A program made the position numbers and the translations under genes. 13,485 nucleotides of DNA from Spirochaetota bacterium (GTDB lineage: Bacteria; Spirochaetota; Spirochaetia; Treponematales; Breznakiellaceae). Position 1 is the first letter of the stretch. Each line of letters opens with the position of its first letter. Below the pieces are notes generated by a model. It was not told the origin of the DNA, did not search any database, and saw nothing but the letters and a program-made list of their open reading frames with translations. Location of the stretch: NCBI GenBank assembly GCA_023398155.1, contig JAEWSV010000346.1, positions 1 to 13,485 on the forward strand, in the 5' to 3' direction. Positions 1 through 5,705 of the stretch are shown here, one piece after another.

Positions 1-275
1 AGGGCGCCGAGCCGGTTCTCGTTGTCGGTGGTGCCGTCGTTGAGGCAGGTCGTTTTTTTTGGCGAGGCTCTCCGGGCTAGGAAATCCTTGAACCGGCCGT
101 GGAAACGCGCGTTCGTCACGAGGATGACCTCGTCGATCTCCCCGCCTTTTTCTATCTTGTCGAAAATCCGGTCGAGGATGGTCCGGCCGCCCACCTCCAG
201 GAGACTCTTGGGCAGGTCCCGCGTCAGGGGGTAGAGCCGCGTCGCGTAGCCTGCGGCCAGAAGTACGCATTTCAT
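1..275 (-). CDS. Sugar-phosphate nucleotidyltransferase, N-terminal part (cut by window edge)
   Basis: The first 91 codons are present and the gene runs off the left edge. Residues 5-18 carry the signature LLAAGYATRLYPLT, followed by PKSLL (Lys23). This is the nucleotide-binding start of the NTP_transferase family, which joins an NTP to a sugar-1-phosphate and releases pyrophosphate. Further on are VTNARF (53-58) and NDGTTDNENRLGA (79-91), typical of the glucose-1-phosphate thymidylyl/uridylyl-transferase type. The start ATG overlaps the stop of the upstream sugar kinase (ATGA), so the two are translationally coupled and probably act in sequence: kinase product in, nucleotide sugar out. The nucleotide and sugar used cannot be read from this fragment; a phosphocholine cytidylyltransferase-like role is a less likely alternative. 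An A8 run on the coding strand (bases 53-60) encodes part of Pro72-Lys73-Lys74-Thr75, and the frame is intact across it. Confidence 0.88.
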   Translation of the reverse strand, partial: MKCVLLAAGYATRLYPLTRDLPKSLLEVGGRTILDRIFDKIEKGGEIDEVILVTNARFHGRFKDFLARRASPKKTTCLNDGTTDNENRLGA

Positions 276-1477
276 CGATCTAGCCTCCCGCCGCAGGGGA
301 AGACGACTGCCGCCCCGTCCGCGGTCTTGCAGAAATGGACCTTGTACTTGTCCGCGTATTCGGGATGCTTCTCCGGATAGACCGCGGCCACGCGTTCCTC
401 GATTTCCGCCTTGTATGCGGGATCGACGAGGCCGATGCAACAGCCGCGGTACCCCGCGCCGCTGAAGCGCGCGCCCCAGACGCCCGGCGCATCCTTGAGG
501 ACCTCGAAGATGGTGATGAGTTCGGGACAGCCGCACTCGTAATCGTTCACCGAGCTGTTCCCCGACTCGATCATGAGCCTTCCGAAGGCCTCGATATCCC
601 CCCGCTTCCAGGCTTCGATGCCGGAGCGTACGCGCTCGTTCTCCGTGAAGAAATGGCGCGCGCGGCGGCCGAAGCGGCCCGGAAGGCGGTCGCGGTACTT
701 CTCCCAATCCGCGTGGCTGAGATTCCCGAGGCGCGCGTCTTTATAATTGGAAGTCTTGCCCCGCGCGCACTCTTCAAGGACGGAGGCCGCGATCTTGCAC
801 TCGTCCACGCGGTTGTTGTAGTCGGTGCTGATGAGGGCCTTGGTGAAGCCCGAGTTGACGATGACCACCTCGAACTCCCGCATGGACGGGCTCTTTTGCA
901 CGAGGTTCCATTCGTTCGTCGCGCAATCCATGGTCATGAGGTAGCCGTCGCGGCTCAAGACGTTGGCCGACTGGTCCAGGATGCCGTTGTTGAGGCCGAT
1001 GAAACTCTTCTCCACCCAGTGGCTGAACTGGATAAGATCCTCTTTGGTGCACTCGATGCCGTTGACGTCGCAGAGCGCGAGGAGGTAGGCGGTGGTCACC
1101 GCGGCCGAGGAAGAGAGGCCGCCCATCGGAAGCCTCCCGCGCACGATGCCGCGGAAACCCGACCGGAGCTTGTAGGTCCGGGAAAGGGAGAGGACCGCGC
1201 CTCGGATATAGTTTCCCCACGAGCCCGGCACCATGTCGGGAACGCGATCCAGGCTGAAGTACTCCTCGTCGGGAAAGTCCAAGCTCTGGACGCGCACGAA
1301 ACCTTCGTCGTCGCGTTCGTAGACGAGATCGACGTTCACGTCCAGGGCCATGCCGGTCACGAGTCCGCCCTGATGGTCGACGTGGGCCCCGAGCGGGCAG
1401 ACGCGGAGCGGAGAACGAACGTAACCCGACGGCGCGCCGCCGTACGTTTCGCGGAAGATCGAGCGGAGGCTGTCCAT
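272..1477 (-). CDS. GHMP-family sugar kinase, galacturonokinase-like
   Basis: A 401-residue cytosolic kinase with all three GHMP motifs: RVCPLGAHVDHQGG (25-38), PMGGLSSSAA (117-126) and ARFSGAGYRGCC (336-347). Arg25 and Asp168 (in GILDQSA) match the catalytic Arg/Asp pair of galactokinases. It differs from galactokinase where that family has GEHTDYN: here it reads GAHVDHQ, as in plant galacturonokinase (GalAK). Other stretches also recall GalAK: FIGLNNGILDQSA, NDYECGCPEL and APGVWGARFSG. The expected reaction is galacturonate + ATP to galacturonate-1-phosphate; the specificity is inferred from remembered family sequence and not proven. I chose ATG 1477 because the family similarity begins just after it and a promoter-like pair lies directly upstream. 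A GTG at 1582 would add 35 residues that look non-conserved and would overlap the divergent methyltransferase gene. It is first in an operon with the nucleotidyltransferase. Confidence 0.86.
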   Translation of the reverse strand: MDSLRSIFRETYGGAPSGYVRSPLRVCPLGAHVDHQGGLVTGMALDVNVDLVYERDDEGFVRVQSLDFPDEEYFSLDRVPDMVPGSWGNYIRGAVLSLSRTYKLRSGFRGIVRGRLPMGGLSSSAAVTTAYLLALCDVNGIECTKEDLIQFSHWVEKSFIGLNNGILDQSANVLSRDGYLMTMDCATNEWNLVQKSPSMREFEVVIVNSGFTKALISTDYNNRVDECKIAASVLEECARGKTSNYKDARLGNLSHADWEKYRDRLPGRFGRRARHFFTENERVRSGIEAWKRGDIEAFGRLMIESGNSSVNDYECGCPELITIFEVLKDAPGVWGARFSGAGYRGCCIGLVDPAYKAEIEERVAAVYPEKHPEYADKYKVHFCKTADGAAVVFPCGGRLDR

Positions 1478-1485
1478 GGGAATGA

Positions 1486-1515
1486 AGACTACGTCGGCCC
1501 CACGGCTCCCGTCAA
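1486..1515 (-). promoter_or_regulatory. Putative promoter of the sugar kinase (leaderless type)
   Basis: Reading the minus strand, TTGACG (1515-1510) is followed after 18 bases by TAGTCT (1491-1486), then 8 bases to ATG 1477. The -35 hexamer matches the consensus at 5 of 6 positions; the -10 is weak. No Shine-Dalgarno sequence lies before the ATG, which fits a transcript starting at or near the start codon. Confidence 0.35.
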
Positions 1516-1537
1516 GCGAAAAGGCCCTTCGCGCCCG

Positions 1538-1566
1538 TTGCGCCGATACTCGATCGCTGGCATGAT
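1538..1566 (+). promoter_or_regulatory. Putative promoter of the RlmM-like gene (leaderless type)
   Basis: TTGCGC (1538-1543), a 17-base spacer and CATGAT (1561-1566) sit 6 bases before the GTG start at 1573. No Shine-Dalgarno sequence is present. Both hexamers are imperfect; the call rests mainly on the same spacing at other genes in the window. Confidence 0.3.
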
Positions 1567-1572
1567 TACGCG

Positions 1573-2643
1573 GTGAGTACACGGTTCTATTTCGCGACCT
1601 GCCAGACGGGAGCGGAGAAAGCGGTCAAGGCGGAAGTCGGCGCGGAATTGCCGCGGTTGCGCTTCGCGTTCTCCCGTCCGGGTTTCATCACTTTTAAGGA
1701 TGAGTCCGACGAGGGTCCGCCGCTCGTCCTCAGGAACGGCATCTTCACGCGCCTCTGGGGCGAAGCGCTCGGCCAAGCGAAGGATCCGGCCGATCTCCCC
1801 GCCCTGCTCGGCCGCGTCCCCCGCGGCGCGCTCCTCCATCGCTTCGACCGGGATCTCCATATCCCCGGCGAGGAGCCGGAGGGCTTCGTCCGGAACGGCC
1901 ATATCGCTTCCGCGGGACGCGCCGGAGAACGGGCAGCCATCCCTGCGGGCATTCCGGAGGCCGGCAGCCGGGCGCGGGATCGAGCGCCCCGCGTCGGGGA
2001 GACCGTCTACGACCTGATTTGGATCGACGATTTTCATCTCTTCCTCGGCCGCCACGTCCACGCCGAATACATGGTGGATGCTCCGGGAAACGTTCCAGAT
2101 ATCCCCTTGCCCGCCCACTCGCCTTCCCGAGCCTACCTCAAGATCGAAGAAGCCTTCGCCCGATTCAAGCCTCCGCTCGAACGGGGAAATACCGTGCTGG
2201 AGGTGGGCTGCGCGCCCGGCGGCGCCACGACGGCCCTACTCGCCCGCGGCATGCGGGTGACGGGCGTCGATCCGCAATACATGGCGGAGACGGTCGCCGC
2301 CGCTCCGTTCTTCACCCACGTCCGAAAGCCGGCGCGTTTCGCCACGCCGGACGACCTGCGCGGATGCAATCCGGATTGGCTCGTGGTTGACATGAGCATC
2401 GCGCCGGCGGAGGCCCTTCCCGAACTCGCCCACGTCCTCAAGGTCCTCCGCGGCCTCTTCGGATCCTCGTTGCGGCTCCGCCAGGGATTCATCACGCTGA
2501 AACTGAACGACTGGAAACTCGCAGCGGAAATCCCTTCGTACCTGGAGCGATTGGAGCGGATGGGTTTCCGTTCCCTGCATCCGATCCAGCTCTGCGCCAA
2601 CCGCCAAGAATTCTTCGTCAACGCGGCCGATTTCCGCCGCTGA
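1573..2643 (+). CDS. RlmM-like (COG2933) FtsJ-fold RNA 2'-O-ribose methyltransferase
   Basis: A 356-residue SAM-dependent methyltransferase. The C-terminal half is a Rossmann-fold domain of the FtsJ/RrmJ type: SRAYLKIEEAF (185-195), the SAM-binding loop VLEVGCAPGG (208-217), acidic GVDPQYM (231-237), VVDM (271-274), FITLKLND (306-313) and NRQEFF (343-348). These give a complete K-D-K-E catalytic set at Lys190, Asp273, Lys310 and Glu346, as in 2'-O-ribose methyltransferases. The order of motifs and the length resemble E. coli RlmM, which modifies C2498 of 23S rRNA; the exact target here is inferred. The N-terminal half (about 1-110) sits where RlmM has its THUMP-containing region. It is followed by a low-complexity linker, about 113-141, rich in Ala, Gly and Arg. 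The start is GTG at 1573 with no Shine-Dalgarno; an ATG at 1562 is out of frame and stops at once. It stands alone, divergent from the sugar kinase. Confidence 0.85.
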   Translation: MSTRFYFATCQTGAEKAVKAEVGAELPRLRFAFSRPGFITFKDESDEGPPLVLRNGIFTRLWGEALGQAKDPADLPALLGRVPRGALLHRFDRDLHIPGEEPEGFVRNGHIASAGRAGERAAIPAGIPEAGSRARDRAPRVGETVYDLIWIDDFHLFLGRHVHAEYMVDAPGNVPDIPLPAHSPSRAYLKIEEAFARFKPPLERGNTVLEVGCAPGGATTALLARGMRVTGVDPQYMAETVAAAPFFTHVRKPARFATPDDLRGCNPDWLVVDMSIAPAEALPELAHVLKVLRGLFGSSLRLRQGFITLKLNDWKLAAEIPSYLERLERMGFRSLHPIQLCANRQEFFVNAADFRR

Positions 2644-2653
2644 GACGTCGCGC

Positions 2654-2716
2654 GGCGCAGGCGGCGTAGGCGGCGCAGGCGGCGTAGGCGACGCAGGCGG
2701 CGAAGGCGACGCGGCG
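2654..2716. repeat. 9-bp GC-rich tandem repeat (seven copies)
   Basis: Seven head-to-tail copies of a 9-base unit, consensus GGCGYAGGC, fill most of the gap between the methyltransferase stop and the amidase promoter. The first four alternate GGCGCAGGC and GGCGTAGGC, giving an 18-base period; later copies vary (GACGCAGGC, GGCGAAGGC, GACGCGGCG). No credible gene covers it. On the minus strand it would read as a Pro/Ala/Thr repeat, but that frame lies antisense to the methyltransferase gene. Confidence 0.9.
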
Positions 2717-2733
2717 CGACCCGGCGGGGCCCG

Positions 2734-2763
2734 TTGCATTGCCCGGGGATAATATTTTACTAT
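2734..2763 (+). promoter_or_regulatory. Putative promoter of the amidase gene (leaderless type)
   Basis: An AT-rich island (2749-2767) stands out sharply in GC-rich surroundings. TTGCAT (2734-2739) and TACTAT (2758-2763) are 18 bases apart, and the ATG at 2770 follows after 6 bases. There is no Shine-Dalgarno. An alternative -10 is GATAAT at 2749-2754, which would leave a 15-base leader. Confidence 0.45.
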
Positions 2764-2769
2764 TTAAGT

Positions 2770-3810
2770 ATGAATAGCGTCAGTTCGAGGAAGCGTCCGA
2801 TACGGCCGGCGTTCCGCGGCCGCCCGCGCGCGCTTTCCCTGCTCGCCGCGACGCTTATGACGATTGCGGGCGGCCTGGCCGCGATCGGGTGCCGCGCCCG
2901 CGCGAGCGAAGGCGCGGCCCAAGCCTCCGCGATGTCCGCCCAGCCTTCGCCCGAGATCCTGCGCGGGCTGCCCGGCTATGAGCTGGTCGCCCTAGACGGA
3001 CCGATACGCATCGGCATCCAGCCGGGCCACTGGAAAATCCACGAACTGCCGGACGAGCTCGCGCGGCTCCGCACGAGCACCGGAGCGGCCTTCGGAGAGC
3101 TCAGGGAAGTGGACCTCAATCTTGCGGTGTCGCGTCTCCTCTTCGAACGGCTGACCGCGGAAGGCTACGCGGCGGAGCTGGTACCCGCCGCCGTGCCGGC
3201 CGGGTATCGCGCCGACCTCTTCGTGTCGGTGCACGCGGACCGCGCCGACCGACCGGATCGCCAAGGGTGGAAACTCTCTCCGCCCTGGCGGCCGAGCCGG
3301 CGCTCGCGGGAGCTGGCGGAGGCCATGAAGTCCTCCTTCCGCGCCTCCGGCCTCAGCGAGGACTCGGGCGGCATCACGGCCAACATGCGCGGCTATTTCG
3401 CGTTTTCGTGGTGGCGCTTCTCCTCCGCCCTCTCCCCGTACACGCCCGCCGTCCTCATCGAGATGGGGTTCATGGGCAACGCCGCCGACCGCGCGCGGAT
3501 GCGCGGCAATCCGGCCCTGTACGCGGATATCATACAGGACGGCATCCGAGCCTACCTCAAAGGCCATGACCGGGACGACCTGCGCGCGCTCGTGCCGGTC
3601 GTACTCCCGGGAAGGTTCGCTGCGACCTCGGGAGCCGCGGCGCGCTCAGCGCCTTCCTTCGGCGCCGCGGTGCTCGAACGCTACGACGCAGGACGCTACC
3701 TCAGGCCCGTCGACTCAGCCGACGGCGGCTGGTTGGAAGTGTTCTCGCGCCCGCTCCGCCGCGGCGTCTGGGTCCACGAAAGCGAATTGGAGGGAGAAGG
3801 AAGCCTATAG
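2770..3810 (+). CDS. N-acetylmuramoyl-L-alanine amidase (Amidase_3), probable lipoprotein with C-terminal SH3-like domain
   Basis: A 346-residue zinc amidase that should cut the bond between N-acetylmuramic acid and L-alanine in peptidoglycan. The Amidase_3 signature is complete: His87 (IQPGHW), Glu113 (LREVDLN), His155 (LFVSVHAD) as zinc ligands and Glu231 (VLIEMGFMGN) as catalytic glutamate. The N-terminus has a basic stretch, a hydrophobic segment (about 21-40) and AIGC at 38-41, a loose lipobox that would anchor the protein by Cys41. An unlipidated secreted form is the alternative. Residues about 298-340 (AVLERYDAGRYLRP, GGWLEVF, GVWVHESEL) look like a bacterial SH3 domain for wall binding. 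ATG 2770 gives a proper signal peptide; an upstream TTG at 2734 lies inside the putative promoter. The gene stands alone and converges on the minus-strand gene ending at 3844. Confidence 0.88.
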   Translation: MNSVSSRKRPIRPAFRGRPRALSLLAATLMTIAGGLAAIGCRARASEGAAQASAMSAQPSPEILRGLPGYELVALDGPIRIGIQPGHWKIHELPDELARLRTSTGAAFGELREVDLNLAVSRLLFERLTAEGYAAELVPAAVPAGYRADLFVSVHADRADRPDRQGWKLSPPWRPSRRSRELAEAMKSSFRASGLSEDSGGITANMRGYFAFSWWRFSSALSPYTPAVLIEMGFMGNAADRARMRGNPALYADIIQDGIRAYLKGHDRDDLRALVPVVLPGRFAATSGAAARSAPSFGAAVLERYDAGRYLRPVDSADGGWLEVFSRPLRRGVWVHESELEGEGSL

Positions 3811-3843
3811 CCGCCGCGGGCGTTCGCGGAATAGTCGCGCGCC

Positions 3844-5700
3844 TCACGCCCCGGGATTGAAAAAACCGTGTTCAGCGAGCAGTTTAAGAAACTTCCGGTG
3901 ATCGTTGAGACGAACGGCGATTCGGTTACCCTCAGCGCGCACGATTATGCTCCGCAGCCGCGGATCCTCGACGAAGAGACGGGCCACGGCAGGATCGGCG
4001 GGAAGCGAGAAAAGGAACGCCGGTTCGGCCGCCGTAAACAGGGCTACGCGCGAGAGCACGGAGGAGAAAAACCGTTCCCACCGCGGCGATGGTTCCGCAT
4101 CGATCAGCTTTTTGAATTTCTCGACCCGCTCAGAAATTCCGGCCGCCGAGTCGCACCCCCTGATAAACGAGGCCTCGGTGATCCTATATCGTTCGGTTCC
4201 GAGCTTGTCTCCGATGGCCTCCAGGTAGAGCTTCCGCTCCAGGGATCGGCCCTTGAAGGTAACGAGCAACAGCTCCTTGTCCGCGACCGCCTCGTACGCG
4301 GCGATCTTCAAGTCCGGTTTCGACTCGGTTATTCCCAGGCACCATCCGCCGAACGCGGTGACGCGAATATACCGCAGGGCATCGTAGGGAGAGATCGGGC
4401 ATTGCGCGCCGTTCTTCGTCAACGGTTTCTCCGGTTCGGCCTCGCTGATATCGACGATGCCGAGGACCGCCATGAGATAGCAGTATGCCTTGAAAAGCGG
4501 AAGTTCCAGGATGGGCGCGCGCAGTCGGCCCGAGGGCTGGAAAAAAGGTTCATAGGAATCGCTCTCCAAGACCCGATCATCGAGGCGGAGTTGATCCCCT
4601 TTGAGGCGCAAACCTTCGGTCTCCGTATACGGATCGCAGAAGGAGAACGATTCGCCCCGCATGGAGATCGAACGATAGAGCGCTCCGACGGAATACCACG
4701 AACCGCCTACGGCGATATCCTCCAGCGCCTTGCGGAACGCGACGCGGGATGTCGGAAGCCGAAGAGCCTCGTTGACGCCCGCCCCTTGGCGCCTAACGAG
4801 ATGATCGAGCAGAACGAAATATTCGAGATAACCGCCATTCGGACGGTACGAGTACGACCGGTCTTTCGGCGCGCCGGAAAAAAACCGCTGCGTCAGGTTT
4901 TTGATGAAGGCGTCGCCGTCCTTTACCCGGTTCAAGGGTACATCCGCCAGACAGCTCGCCGTCCGCGCGAACAGGTCGATGGAATCGAGGCCGTAGGCGC
5001 CCGCGACGGCAAAAGCGGCCTGACCGCACGCCGCTCGCGCCTTTTTCTGGGCGGTCTTCGCGAGCCCTTTCCGCGCCGCCTCGGAGTCGCCCATCCCCTT
5101 CAAGGCCTCGGCCGAGGCTGCGGCCATGAGGAGGATCGACTCGCGTACGGCGTCCGCGTTGGACCAGACGTTTCCGACGGCATCCTCCGTAGGCTTCGGG
5201 GAGAAACCGTCCGGTTTCGGCAGCCATTCGGCGAATACCGAGCGGATCGGCGGCGCCAGGAACAAGGTCCGTTCATCTGCCGCGAGGAACAGGTCGGCGC
5301 GCACCGCGGGATTGGGCGATATCTCGTAGTAGTATCCGTACTCTTTCGTTTTCAGGACGAGCTCCGCGCCGTACTTCTTTACCAGAGGAGCGACATCGAT
5401 GTACGGCTCGAACGCGGCGATCTCGATAGCCTCCGCCAGTAGGGGCGGCAGGGTCGCGAAAAACGCGTCGAACCGCTCCCGCGTCCCGAAATCGAGCAAT
5501 TCCGCAAGGGCTTCTACGACGACGGCTTTCGGGCCTTTGATATTCCTCCTTCCGGTAAGGGCGCCATATATTGAGCGCAGCGTATCCAACTTTAGGTAGG
5601 ACAGCTCGCCGGCTCGCTCGCGGGCGGCGGCCGAAAGCTTTGTCTCCATACCTTCGCCGGAAGGAATCTCTTGGCCGAACAGATCGATTACTTTCGCCAT
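3844..5700 (-). CDS. Uncharacterised protein, partner of the SNF2 helicase (SAP-like N-terminus)
   Basis: A 618-residue protein I do not recognise by name. It starts 5 bases after the SNF2 gene stop, and its Shine-Dalgarno-like GGGGTG overlaps that stop, so the two are co-translated. No signal peptide or membrane segment is visible, so it is probably cytoplasmic. Residues about 33-68 (LSYLKLDTLRSIYGAL, then GPKAVVVEALAELL) fit the pattern of a SAP motif, a helix-turn-helix that binds DNA. Residues about 562-614 (DPAVARLFVEDPRLRSIIVR, then IAVRLNDHRKFLKLLAEHGF) recall the end of helicase-associated Helicase_C_3-type domains. Residues about 394-418 may form a winged-helix-like segment. These three readings are weak pattern matches. 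The coupling to SNF2 is the strongest clue: a DNA-binding or regulatory subunit of the remodeller is plausible. No nuclease or methylase motif is seen. Confidence 0.8.
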   Translation of the reverse strand: MAKVIDLFGQEIPSGEGMETKLSAAARERAGELSYLKLDTLRSIYGALTGRRNIKGPKAVVVEALAELLDFGTRERFDAFFATLPPLLAEAIEIAAFEPYIDVAPLVKKYGAELVLKTKEYGYYYEISPNPAVRADLFLAADERTLFLAPPIRSVFAEWLPKPDGFSPKPTEDAVGNVWSNADAVRESILLMAAASAEALKGMGDSEAARKGLAKTAQKKARAACGQAAFAVAGAYGLDSIDLFARTASCLADVPLNRVKDGDAFIKNLTQRFFSGAPKDRSYSYRPNGGYLEYFVLLDHLVRRQGAGVNEALRLPTSRVAFRKALEDIAVGGSWYSVGALYRSISMRGESFSFCDPYTETEGLRLKGDQLRLDDRVLESDSYEPFFQPSGRLRAPILELPLFKAYCYLMAVLGIVDISEAEPEKPLTKNGAQCPISPYDALRYIRVTAFGGWCLGITESKPDLKIAAYEAVADKELLLVTFKGRSLERKLYLEAIGDKLGTERYRITEASFIRGCDSAAGISERVEKFKKLIDAEPSPRWERFFSSVLSRVALFTAAEPAFLFSLPADPAVARLFVEDPRLRSIIVRAEGNRIAVRLNDHRKFLKLLAEHGFFNPGA

Positions 5701-5705
5701 TCAGT

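Noticed and set aside
335..1576. 413-codon open frame on the plus strand opposite the sugar kinase
   Set aside because: It is a GC-bias shadow: the minus-strand frame carries all GHMP motifs, while this translation shows no recognisable domain.
1478..1582. 35-residue N-terminal extension of the sugar kinase from GTG 1582
   Set aside because: The extra residues look non-conserved, overlap the start of the divergent methyltransferase gene, and would place the putative promoter inside the coding region.
3814..3829. Small hairpin CCGCG-N6-CGCGG between the convergent amidase and SNF2-partner genes
   Set aside because: The stem is only 5 bp and has no T run on either side. Such repeats are expected by chance at this GC content, so it is not called a terminator.
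3868..5442. 524-codon open frame on the plus strand opposite the SNF2 partner gene
   Set aside because: The antisense frame has no Shine-Dalgarno or recognisable motifs. The minus-strand gene is coupled to SNF2 and has normal protein-like composition.
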